Assembly: GCF_013307435.2 (NCBI RefSeq)
Contig: NZ_CP102845.1
Span: 4,214,001 to 4,278,000, forward strand
Reading direction: 5' to 3'
From: Microvirga terrae
GTDB lineage: Bacteria; Pseudomonadota; Alphaproteobacteria; Rhizobiales; Beijerinckiaceae
Length of the DNA stretch: 64,000 nt
Position numbers and translations under genes: made by a program. The notes beneath the pieces were generated by a model. The model did not search any database. It saw only the letters and a program-made list of their open reading frames with translations, and had not been told where the DNA came from. Shown one piece after another: positions 38,315 through 45,745 of this stretch. Positions within the stretch are counted from its first letter, which is position 1. Every line of letters begins with the position of its first letter.

Positions 38315-39484
38315 ATGGGCGTTTCTCTTCAGGATCCGGGCCGGCAGGCGGAGGCGGATTTCTACGCCCGCCTGCCGGTCTTCGACCATTTTTCCCAGCT
38401 GACCGATCCCGGGCTCTACATGCCCGTGCCGGACGACTGGGTGCTGGGCCTCAGCGACATCGTGCGCTCGACCGCCGCCATCGCGGCCGGGCGCTACAAG
38501 GAGGTCAACACGGCGGCGGCCTCCGTCATCGCGGCCGTGTCCAACACGCTCGGCACGAGCGAATTCCCCTTCGTGTTCGGCGGCGACGGAGCAAGCTTCG
38601 CCCTGCCGGCCTCGCAATCCGGTCCCGCCCGCGAGGCGCTCGCCGCCGCGGCCGCCTGGGTGCGGGACGTCTTCGGCTTCGAGCTGCGCATCGCCATGGT
38701 CCCGGTCGCGGAGATCCGGGCCAAGGGCCACGACGTGCGCATCGCCCGCTTCGCGGCCTCCCCGGATGTCTCCTACGCGATGTTCTCCGGCGGCGGCCTC
38801 GCCTATGCCGAGCGGCGGATGAAGGACGGCGCCTTCGCGGTTCCTCCGGCACCGCCCGGCACCCTGCCCGATCTCACCGGACTGACCTGCCGCTTCGACG
38901 AGATCACGCCCCAGCGCGGCGTCATCCTGTCCCTGATCCTGTTGCCCGAGACCGCGGCGGGCCCGGACGCCTTCAACGCCCTCGTCGGGCAGGTCCTGTC
39001 CCTGGCCGAGGGCCAGGAGGCCGGCCGGCCCCTTCCCGCGAACGGGCCGGCCCTGACCACGCCCTTCAGGGGCTTCGGCATCGAGGCGAAAACCGTCTCG
39101 AGGGACGGGGCGGGCCTCCTTACATTGGGGAAACTGGCGGTGCGCCGCCTGATCTCGTTCGTGGTCCTCCGGTTCGGGCTCAAGGTCGGCCGGTTCGATC
39201 CGGCCCGCTACCGGCGCCAGCTCGTCGAGAACACGGATTTCCGCAAGTTCGACGACGGCCTGCGCATGACCCTCGACTGCACCCCGGCGCTCGCCGACCG
39301 GATCGAAGCCCTGCTGACGGAGGCGCGGCGGGCGGGGATCGCCCATTACGGCCTGCACCGGCAGGAGGCCGCCCTCATGACCTGCTTCGTGCCCTCGGCG
39401 ACCCGCAGCGACCACATCCATTTCGTCGACGGCGCCATGGGGGGCTACGCCATGGCCGCGCAGGCTCTCAAGCCGGCGGTGTGA
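38315..39484 (+). CDS. DUF3095 protein, nucleotide-cyclase-like
   Basis: This 389-residue protein matches DUF3095. Its N-terminal third resembles class III nucleotide cyclases: SDIVRST (Asp48) looks like the first metal-binding motif and FGGDGASF (Asp91) like the second. The central and C-terminal parts are family-specific, with FRGFGIEAK and DHIHFVDGAMGGYAMAA near the end. Whether it makes a cyclic nucleotide is not established. It starts eight bases after msrB on the same strand and may be co-transcribed. There is no signal peptide or membrane helix apart from a short hydrophobic patch near residue 280. Confidence 0.8.
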   Translation: MGVSLQDPGRQAEADFYARLPVFDHFSQLTDPGLYMPVPDDWVLGLSDIVRSTAAIAAGRYKEVNTAAASVIAAVSNTLGTSEFPFVFGGDGASFALPASQSGPAREALAAAAAWVRDVFGFELRIAMVPVAEIRAKGHDVRIARFAASPDVSYAMFSGGGLAYAERRMKDGAFAVPPAPPGTLPDLTGLTCRFDEITPQRGVILSLILLPETAAGPDAFNALVGQVLSLAEGQEAGRPLPANGPALTTPFRGFGIEAKTVSRDGAGLLTLGKLAVRRLISFVVLRFGLKVGRFDPARYRRQLVENTDFRKFDDGLRMTLDCTPALADRIEALLTEARRAGIAHYGLHRQEAALMTCFVPSATRSDHIHFVDGAMGGYAMAAQALKPAV

Positions 39485-39504
39485 AGCGGGATCGCGTCGG
39501 ACGT

Positions 39505-40473
39505 TCAGCCGATCATCGAGACCGTCGTATCCGCGGCCAGCATCCGCTTCGCCTCGACCGAATCCCGGTCCATCTGGGCGATCAGCGCGTCGATGCCGTC
39601 GAAACGCTCCTCGCCGCGGATCCAGCCGATGAACTCCACGTCGAGTATCTGGCCGTAGAGATCGCCCGAAAAGTCGAACAGATGCACCTCGAGCAACGGG
39701 GCGCCGTTGTCGAATGTGGGCCTGCGGCCGAAGCTGGCGACGCCGTCGACCGGCCGGCCCGCCACGCTGGCCCTGACCGCGTAGATCCCGTGGCGGAGGC
39801 GGCAATCGTCGGAAAGCCGCATATTGGCCGTGGGGTAGCCGAGCTCCCGGCCGCGCTTGTCGCCATGGCGCACCTGCGCCTGCACGAACCAGCGATAGCC
39901 GAGAAGCCGGTTGGCCGTGGCGATGTCGCCCGCCTCCAGGGCCGCCCGGATGGCGCTGGAGGAGACCGGCTCGGTCCCCTCGACAATTGCGGGGGCGACC
40001 AGGCAGTCGAGCCCGCGCTCCCGGCAGAGCTCCGCCATGCGGGCCGGATTGCCCTCGCGCCCGCGGCCGAAATGGAAATCATGGCCGATCACCACGCCCG
40101 AGAGCTGAAGCTCTCGGGCCAGAAGATCGACGAAACCCGGCGCCGTCAGGGCCGCGAGGCTGCCGCTGAAGCGCCTTTGGAAGACCCCGTCGAGGCCCAG
40201 TTGCTCGAAGATCTGGAGCTTCACCGGCTCGGGCGTCAGGCGGAACAGCGGCCTGTCGGGCTGGAAGAAGGTGCGCGGATGCGGCTCGAAAGTGACGGCG
40301 GCCGACGGCCGCCCGGAACCCTGGGCCATTCTCAGGAGATGCTGGTGGCCTCGGTGCACACCGTCGAAATTGCCGATGGCCCCCACGGCTCCCACGAGGC
40401 TCTCGGGCACGGGCTCGCCATCGCGGCAGATCGCGAACGGGGTGGGCATCGGGAGAGAGACCTCGGAACTCAT
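39505..40473 (-). CDS. ribF: Riboflavin kinase/FAD synthetase
   Basis: RibF phosphorylates riboflavin to FMN and adenylates FMN to FAD. The 322-residue bifunctional protein has the N-terminal adenylyltransferase motifs GNFDGVHRGH and SSSAIRAAL, then the C-terminal kinase motif GRELGYPTANM. The open frame extends into the repeat at 40581-40670, where it only translates palindromic DNA, so the ATG at 40473 (or 40449) is the start. It is convergent with the DUF3095 gene. Confidence 0.93.
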   Translation of the reverse strand: MSSEVSLPMPTPFAICRDGEPVPESLVGAVGAIGNFDGVHRGHQHLLRMAQGSGRPSAAVTFEPHPRTFFQPDRPLFRLTPEPVKLQIFEQLGLDGVFQRRFSGSLAALTAPGFVDLLARELQLSGVVIGHDFHFGRGREGNPARMAELCRERGLDCLVAPAIVEGTEPVSSSAIRAALEAGDIATANRLLGYRWFVQAQVRHGDKRGRELGYPTANMRLSDDCRLRHGIYAVRASVAGRPVDGVASFGRRPTFDNGAPLLEVHLFDFSGDLYGQILDVEFIGWIRGEERFDGIDALIAQMDRDSVEAKRMLAADTTVSMIG

Positions 40474-40580
40474 CGGGCGGATATCGGTGCGGGCGCGACC
40501 CTGTCGAAAACCAGCCTGCGGGTCAAGGGAGGCGCTTTGGATTCGATCGGGCGTGGTTCGCGGACGACGATGCCCTCCCT

Positions 40581-40670
40581 CGTCATGGCCGGGCCTGTCC
40601 CGGCCATGACGATCGGAAAGGCGCCGCGTTCCGGCCAATCGCGATCACCGGGACAAGCCTGGTGACGACA
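40581..40670. repeat. Bipartite palindromic repeat, copy 3
   Basis: A full copy, with a GGCCGGG-type hairpin first and a TCACCGG-type hairpin last, opposite to copies 1 and 2. It lies between the ribF start and the HAD-gene stop. Confidence 0.8.
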
Positions 40671-40690
40671 GGTTCATGTCCCGTCGCGCG

Positions 40691-41566
40691 CTACCAGGAC
40701 AGGACTTCCGTGAAGGCCGTCGGCCGGACAGGCTGACGGTCGACCCAGTCCTGCACGTGGTCGGAGACCAGGCCGCCTGCGTGAAGGCCCAGCTCCTCGG
40801 CGTGAATCCCGCGGGCAACCATCAGCGAGTCGATGCCGTAACCCGCCGCGCCCGCGATGTCCGTGCGGATGGCATCGCCGACGGCGAGCACCCTCTCCTT
40901 CGGGATGGAACGGCCGGCGAGTTCCGCCCCGACGGCGAGAGCCCGGTCGTAGACGGGACCATGCGGCTTGCCCGCATAGAAGACGTCGCCGCCCATCTCT
41001 TCGTACGCGAGAGCGATCGTTCCGGCGCAGGGTAGGATCATGTTGCCGCGCTCGACCACGAGATCGGGATTGGCGCAGACCATGAGCAGGCGTCGGCCGA
41101 GCATGGCGTCGAGCTGCGGCCGGTAATCCTCGACCGTCTCCTCCTCGTCGTTGTCGAAGCCCGAGCAGACCACGTAGTCGGCCTCGTCGATGGAGCCGAA
41201 GCGGACATCGAGCCCGCCGTAGATCGGCATGTCGCGGGGCGGCCCGATATGGTGGACGATCCTGTCGATGCGCTCCTGGATGGCGAGCCGCGTCAGGTCG
41301 CCCGAGGTGACGATGGCGTCATAGGCCGTGCGGGGCACGCCGAAGCCGTCGAGCTGCGTTCCGACCGAAGCCCCCGGCCGGGGCGCGTTGGACACGAGGA
41401 CGACCCGTCCGCCCTTGGCGCGAAACCGGGTGAGCGCATCGCTGGCCGCCTCGTAGGCCTTGATCCCGTTGTGCAGCACGCCCCAGACGTCGCACAGGAC
41501 GAGATCGTAGTTTTCGGCGAGAGGCTGCAGGCCCTCGACGTGAACGGGACGGGACGGAGCGGTCAT
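40691..41566 (-). CDS. HAD superfamily IIA phosphatase-like protein
   Basis: The 291-residue protein belongs to the HAD subfamily IIA group found next to ribF in Rhizobiales (TIGR01459-like). Motif I is LCDVWGVLHNG with the nucleophile and acid aspartates spaced differently from the classic DxDxT form. Motif II is VLVSNAPRP, and the end motifs are AGKPHGPVYD and AVGDAIRTDIAGA. It probably hydrolyses a small phosphate ester; the substrate is unknown. The ATG at 41566 has AGGGAG upstream. It follows a composite palindrome on its 5' side. Confidence 0.85.
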   Translation of the reverse strand: MTAPSRPVHVEGLQPLAENYDLVLCDVWGVLHNGIKAYEAASDALTRFRAKGGRVVLVSNAPRPGASVGTQLDGFGVPRTAYDAIVTSGDLTRLAIQERIDRIVHHIGPPRDMPIYGGLDVRFGSIDEADYVVCSGFDNDEEETVEDYRPQLDAMLGRRLLMVCANPDLVVERGNMILPCAGTIALAYEEMGGDVFYAGKPHGPVYDRALAVGAELAGRSIPKERVLAVGDAIRTDIAGAAGYGIDSLMVARGIHAEELGLHAGGLVSDHVQDWVDRQPVRPTAFTEVLSW

Positions 41567-41578
41567 GAGGTCTCCCTG

Positions 41579-41704
41579 GCACATCGTGCGGAAAAGTGGA
41601 CCCGGTTTTCTCGCTGACGCGGCCCTCTGGGTCCGCGCCGAACGATGTGCACTTTGATGATCAGCATCGCACCTGAAAGTGGGATGCGCTTTCAGGTGCG
41701 ATGC
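41579..41704. repeat. Composite palindromic element
   Basis: Two structures lie side by side between the EAL gene and the HAD gene. The first has outer arms GCACATCGT / ACGATGTGC (41579-41587, 41642-41650) and inner arms GGACCC / GGGTCC, and includes GGAAAAGTGGACCCGGTTTT. The second is a perfect 16-bp hairpin, GCATCGCACCTGAAAG / CTTTCAGGTGCGATGC, with a nine-base loop. Elements of this look are, to my knowledge, dispersed in Rhizobiales genomes. No second copy occurs in this window. Confidence 0.7.
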
Positions 41705-41747
41705 TTGTGCTCTGAAACCGGGCGGGTAGGCCCTTGCGCCGCTCAAG

Positions 41748-43001
41748 TCAACCGGTGCGCCGCAGAAGGGTCGGCGCGGGCTCCAGGCCGAAGGGCTGCG
41801 GAGCCGCCTGCTCGCCGGCGATCTCCGGCTTGACCGGGCGCGGAGCCGCGAAGGCGAAGCCCTGTCCCAGCGGCACGCCGAGATCGCAGAGGACCGGGAC
41901 CATGTCGTCCTGGTCCACCCGCTCGGCGATCAGCCGGATGCCCTGGCGGCGCAGGGACGGGGCGAAGTCGCGCACGTCGAGCTCCGGCCCGGCATAGCGG
42001 CCGTCCGTCTGCTCGGCCGCCTTGATCATGAGGTCCGCCGGCAACTTCATGAAGCGGATGCCGAGGTCGCCCAGGGTCACGGGATCGAACCTCAGGTCGG
42101 CGGCGCGGTCGAGGGAGAACGGCACGCCCCGCTCGCGCAGAGCGGACAGCGCGGCCCTGTGATCCGCGTCGAGATGGCGCCAGCTGTGCTGAGGCATTTC
42201 CAGGACGATCTTGCCGAGCAGATCCGGGCTGGCGTCGACGAGCCCCGCCAGCGACCACAGGAAGCCCGGCTCGGCGACGGCATGGGCCGTCAGGTTCACG
42301 CTCACGATGGCCTCGCTGCCGCGGGCGACGAGATGGCGCGCGACCGCCATGGAGCGCATCAGGACCCGGCGGTCGAAATCCGACGCGCGGCCGGAGGCTT
42401 CGAGGATGGGCAGGAAGTCCGCCGGTCCGAGGAGCGTCCCATCGGCCAGGCGCAGCCGCGCCAGCGCCTCGTAGAAGCGGATCTTGAGCTGCGGCAGAGA
42501 CACGACCGGCTGCAGGTGCAGCTCGATCCGGTCGGCCTCGAAGGCCTGGGCCACCAGCCTCATCCGGCTGACCTCTTCGGTCGAGGGGCTGCGCATCGAC
42601 GGCAGCAGGGACGGTTCGGGGAAGCGGACCACCTGCGCGCGGGCCGGCGGAGGCGGGTCGACCACCGCGTCGGCCGACCGGGCCAGTTCGCGCAGAACGG
42701 CCGCCGGGCCGCCCGCCAGCATGGGCGAACGCAGGACCAGAGGCGCCGGCGGAACCTGTCCGTCCGGCGGAGCGGCCGCGAACCGCATGGCCAGCGTCTG
42801 CCGCTCCGTTTCCGCCTGCCACCACAGGACCACGAGACCGAAGAAGACGGTCATGACCAGAAAGCCGAAAACCGGCAGGACGAGCCCCGCCTCCATCGGC
42901 ATGGTGGCCGAGGCGGCTGCCGTCAGGATGGCCGGCGCGAAGGCGAGCAGCGCCGCCTTCCTGTCCCGAAGGACTGAAGTGTTTTTCTTGTTCGTCACCA
43001 T
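41748..43001 (-). CDS. Membrane EAL-domain protein with altered catalytic motif
   Basis: The 417-residue protein has two N-terminal membrane helices (about 17-34 and 38-60), a proline-rich linker and an EAL domain (about 150-395). EAL (178-180), Asn236, Glu268, Lys319, AERVD and GQGFAFAAP are present. The DDFGxG motif, however, reads LDRAAD: Asp298 is kept and the second aspartate is Arg299. Since that residue helps bind the second metal, phosphodiesterase activity on cyclic di-GMP may be weak or absent and the protein could serve as a sensor. It is divergent from the CopZ-like gene. Confidence 0.85.
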   Translation of the reverse strand: MVTNKKNTSVLRDRKAALLAFAPAILTAAASATMPMEAGLVLPVFGFLVMTVFFGLVVLWWQAETERQTLAMRFAAAPPDGQVPPAPLVLRSPMLAGGPAAVLRELARSADAVVDPPPPARAQVVRFPEPSLLPSMRSPSTEEVSRMRLVAQAFEADRIELHLQPVVSLPQLKIRFYEALARLRLADGTLLGPADFLPILEASGRASDFDRRVLMRSMAVARHLVARGSEAIVSVNLTAHAVAEPGFLWSLAGLVDASPDLLGKIVLEMPQHSWRHLDADHRAALSALRERGVPFSLDRAADLRFDPVTLGDLGIRFMKLPADLMIKAAEQTDGRYAGPELDVRDFAPSLRRQGIRLIAERVDQDDMVPVLCDLGVPLGQGFAFAAPRPVKPEIAGEQAAPQPFGLEPAPTLLRRTG

Positions 43002-43179
43002 GGGTGCCCCCGCTCCCCTGGCTCGGCGAATATGCGCGAATCAGTGTGTTAACAGACAATGAATCAGCGCGATTCGCGGGGCAAGTTTCGCTTTCCCGCA
43101 ATGGACATTTTTACGCAGTCCGGCGTTGCCCGCCCATGATGTCGGCCATCCCGTCAGAGCCGACGAAAGGACCGATCCG

Positions 43180-43401
43180 ATGGAAGAACCGCGCAAGGAC
43201 CTGCTGATGCAGGTGGATGGAATGACCTGCCAGGGATGCGTCAATTCGGTCACCCGGGCCATCCAGCGCCTCGATCCCGGCGCCAGGGTCGACGTGGACC
43301 TCGAGCATGGGCGCGTGCATGTCACCACCACGGCGCAGAGCGTCGAGGTGGCGCGAGCCCTCGACGCCGCCGGCTATGAAGCCCGCGCCATGACCGGCTG
43401 A
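43180..43401 (+). CDS. CopZ-like heavy-metal-associated domain protein
   Basis: This 73-residue cytosolic protein is a single HMA domain with the metal-binding motif GMTCQGC (Cys17 and Cys20). Such proteins carry Cu(I) to P-type ATPases or regulators; other soft metals are possible. The ATG at 43180 has GAAAGGA upstream. No copper ATPase lies in the window. Confidence 0.9.
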   Translation: MEEPRKDLLMQVDGMTCQGCVNSVTRAIQRLDPGARVDVDLEHGRVHVTTTAQSVEVARALDAAGYEARAMTG

Positions 43402-43501
43402 GCCGAGAGCTGCGCCGGGCTCATGGCTCCGCCCAAAGTTCTTTTTGCCGCGCCCGGAAACGGCTGCTAGGTTCCCGATCAGCCAGACATTCTCGGGGAC
43501 C

Positions 43502-44854
43502 ATGATGACCGCACAGACATCCAGAGCCGCCAACGACCTCATCGCACCCAACGACCTGGATGCCTGGTGGCTTCCGTTCACGGCCAACCGCTCCTTCAAG
43601 CAGCGCCCCCGGATGATCGCCCGCGCCAAGGGCATGTACTACTACACCCCCGACGGCCGGGAGGTGATCGACGGCGCCGCCGGCCTCTGGTGCTGCAATG
43701 CCGGCCACAACCGCGACGAGATCACGGCGGCCATCCAGGCCCAGGCGCAGGAACTCGACTATTCGCCCGCCTTCCAGTTCGGCCATGCGGGCGGCTTCAC
43801 CCTGGCCTCGCGCCTCGCCCAGCTCGCGCCGGGCGATCTCAACCACGTCTTCTTCTGCAACTCGGGCTCCGAGGCGGTGGACACGGCGCTCAAGGTGGCG
43901 CTGGCCTACTGGAACGCGAAGGGCCAGGGCAGCAAGACGCGCCTCATCGGCCGCGAGCGCGGCTATCATGGCGTCGGCTTCGGCGGCATCTCGGTCGGCG
44001 GCATCGTCAAGAACCGCCAGTTCTTCGGCACCCTGCTGGCGGGCGTCGACCATCTGCCCCACACCTACAACCGGGCCGAGCAGGCCTTCTCCCGCGGTGA
44101 GCCGGAATGGGGCGCGCATCTGGCCGACGAGCTGGAGCGCATCGTGGCGCTCCACGACGCCTCGACCATCGCGGCCGTAATCGTCGAGCCGATGGCCGGC
44201 TCCACGGGCGTGCTGCCGCCGCCGAAGGGCTATCTCAAGCGCCTGCGCGAAATCTGCGACAAGCACGGCATCCTGCTCATCTTCGACGAGGTGATCTCGG
44301 GCTTCGGCCGCCTCGGCACGGCCTTCGCGGCCGAGCGCTACGGCGTCATTCCGGACATGATCACCTTCGCCAAGGGGGTGAATTCGGGCACGGTGCCCAT
44401 GGGCGGCGTGCTGGTGCGCGAGGGTCTCTACAAGACCTTCATGAACGGCCCCGACCATATGATCGAGCTGTTCCACGGCTACACCTATTCGGGCCACCCG
44501 CTCGCCTGCGCGGCGGCCCTCGCCACCCAGGACATCTACCGCGACGAGAAGCTGTTCGAGCGCGCCAAGGCCCTGGAGCCGGTCTGGGCCGATGCGATCC
44601 ATTCGCTGAAGGAGCTGCCGAACGTGCTCGACATCCGCACGATCGGGCTCGTGGGGGCCATCGACCTCGCGTCCCGGCCCGATGCCGTCGGCAAGCGCGC
44701 CTTCGAGGCCATGGACCGCGGCTTCCAGGAATACGGCCTGATGATGCGCATCACCGGCGACACCATCGCCCTGTCCCCGCCCCTCATCATCACCGAGGAG
44801 CAGATCGGCGAGATCGTCGACAAGCTGACCAAAGTGATCAAGGCGGTCGCCTGA
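43502..44854 (+). CDS. Omega-amino acid-pyruvate aminotransferase
   Basis: This 450-residue class III PLP-dependent aminotransferase most resembles beta-alanine-pyruvate transaminases. It has the N-terminal WWLPFTANRSFK segment, the substrate-side GAAGLWCCNAGH, the PLP-binding region with FDEVISGFGRLGT and the Schiff-base lysine in ITFAKGVNSG. It would transfer the omega-amino group of beta-alanine or a related amine to pyruvate. Adjacent genes do not narrow the pathway. Two ATGs, 43502 and 43505, are equally possible starts. Confidence 0.88.
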   Translation: MMTAQTSRAANDLIAPNDLDAWWLPFTANRSFKQRPRMIARAKGMYYYTPDGREVIDGAAGLWCCNAGHNRDEITAAIQAQAQELDYSPAFQFGHAGGFTLASRLAQLAPGDLNHVFFCNSGSEAVDTALKVALAYWNAKGQGSKTRLIGRERGYHGVGFGGISVGGIVKNRQFFGTLLAGVDHLPHTYNRAEQAFSRGEPEWGAHLADELERIVALHDASTIAAVIVEPMAGSTGVLPPPKGYLKRLREICDKHGILLIFDEVISGFGRLGTAFAAERYGVIPDMITFAKGVNSGTVPMGGVLVREGLYKTFMNGPDHMIELFHGYTYSGHPLACAAALATQDIYRDEKLFERAKALEPVWADAIHSLKELPNVLDIRTIGLVGAIDLASRPDAVGKRAFEAMDRGFQEYGLMMRITGDTIALSPPLIITEEQIGEIVDKLTKVIKAVA

Positions 44855-44866
44855 TTTCAGCCTTCC

Positions 44867-44891
44867 TCATGGCCGGCCCCGTGCTGGCCTT
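44867..44891. repeat. Degenerate half repeat
   Basis: A worn hairpin of the TCATGGCCGG type with partner CTGGCC, related to the bipartite repeat family, 13 bases past the aminotransferase stop. Confidence 0.45.
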
Positions 44892-45031
44892 GAGCGGTTT
44901 TTCTTCTCTGCCGCCGGGCCCTCATCGGCCCTCCTCAGGATGAGGACTATGGGTGTGGGATCGGGGGTCGGTCGAGTACCATCGGGCCTGCACCTCGCCC
45001 GTCACCCTCAGCCCGTCCTGACACCCTCCAG
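44892..45031. other. Intergenic DNA without a gene
   Basis: This is part of an 891-base gene-free stretch. It holds a small palindrome CCTCAGGATGAGG near 44934-44946. I see no coding region, promoter or RNA gene here. Confidence 0.4.
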
Positions 45032-45121
45032 GTCATGGCCGGGCTTGTCCCGGCCATCCCGATCATGTGAGGCGCCGTGCCTTACGGATCGAGATCACCG
45101 GCCCAAGGCCGGTGATGACGT
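45032..45121. repeat. Bipartite palindromic repeat, copy 4
   Basis: A full copy with a TCATGGCCGGG-type hairpin first and GATCACCGG / CCGGTGAT last. It lies immediately before a strong promoter. Confidence 0.8.
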
Positions 45122-45167
45122 GGGAGTGGTGGACAGGTGTGGGTGCGATGATGTTCTCACTTTGTTC

Positions 45168-45196
45168 TTGACACATGCATCAAGCTAAGCTATATC
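45168..45196 (+). promoter_or_regulatory. Sigma-70-like promoter
   Basis: TTGACA at 45168-45173 is separated by 17 bases from TATATC at 45191-45196. This is the best housekeeping-type promoter in the window. The predicted start is near 45202-45204, in front of a highly structured non-coding stretch and 540 bases before hisS. Confidence 0.65.
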
Positions 45197-45202
45197 ATGG
45201 CG

Positions 45203-45470
45203 CAGATCGGTTCCTTCGAGGGGCGCGCTCGCGAGGCGTCGCAAGTGTGGGAGCCGGCACGGTCCTGCGACAGGCTTCGCACCCCTGGGCGCGCAGGAGG
45301 CCGACCTTGGGCTCCGTCCAGCTGGTCCGCCTGAAAAGAACCGTGCGCGACGAGCAGCGTGGCTCTCGCTGATCACCTCAGACATCGAGCCGGGCCGCCA
45401 CTCGCGCCACCCTCGATCATCCTGCAGGCTCGCAGCGCAAGCTGCGGGCCCGCAGGTGCTGCTCTTTGAC
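45203..45470 (+). ncRNA. Candidate structured RNA, unassigned
   Basis: Downstream of the promoter lies a stretch without a convincing gene but with strong pairing potential. A long irregular hairpin spans 45207-45304: 45207-45215 pairs with 45295-45304 (one bulge), and 45232-45243 pairs with 45266-45279 (12 pairs, two-base bulge), closing a 22-base loop. A second stem, 45422-45436 with 45441-45455, has a GCAA tetraloop and 14 pairs with one mismatch, followed by CTCTTT, and may be the 3' end. It lacks the conserved motifs of tmRNA, RNase P RNA and SRP RNA. Divergent 6S RNA or a hisS leader remain possible. The ends are estimates. Confidence 0.4.
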
Positions 45471-45503
45471 ATCAGCATCGCCACAGCCGTCCGGCCGCCG
45501 CAC

Positions 45504-45594
45504 CGTCATGGCCCGCCCTGTGCCGGCCATCCCGATCCGGAAGAGCGCCGCACCTCAAACAAGCGGGATCACCGGGACAAGCCCGGTGATGACG
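45504..45594. repeat. Bipartite palindromic repeat, copy 5
   Basis: A full copy in the same orientation as copy 4 and only 380 bases from it, upstream of hisS. Confidence 0.8.
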
Positions 45595-45745
45595 AGGAGG
45601 AGGCGTTCGCGGCGGCCGGTTCACGGGCTCACAGCCGCCATGACCGCCGGACCCGTCCGTCCGGCAAGAGCCCTTGCTCGTGCTCGCTGCAGGGAGTAGT
45701 GACCGCAGCACGTTTTCCCCAACCCAACGGCTGCTGTAAGAAACC

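Noticed and set aside
45175..45372. 65-codon open frame within the RNA candidate
   Set aside because: It begins inside the promoter, upstream of the predicted transcript start, has no ribosome-binding site and no family similarity. RNA structure explains the region better.
44855..45745. Possible genomic island or mobile element in the long gap
   Set aside because: There is no transposase, integrase, direct-repeat boundary or tRNA target. The gap contains small palindromic repeats and one RNA candidate only.
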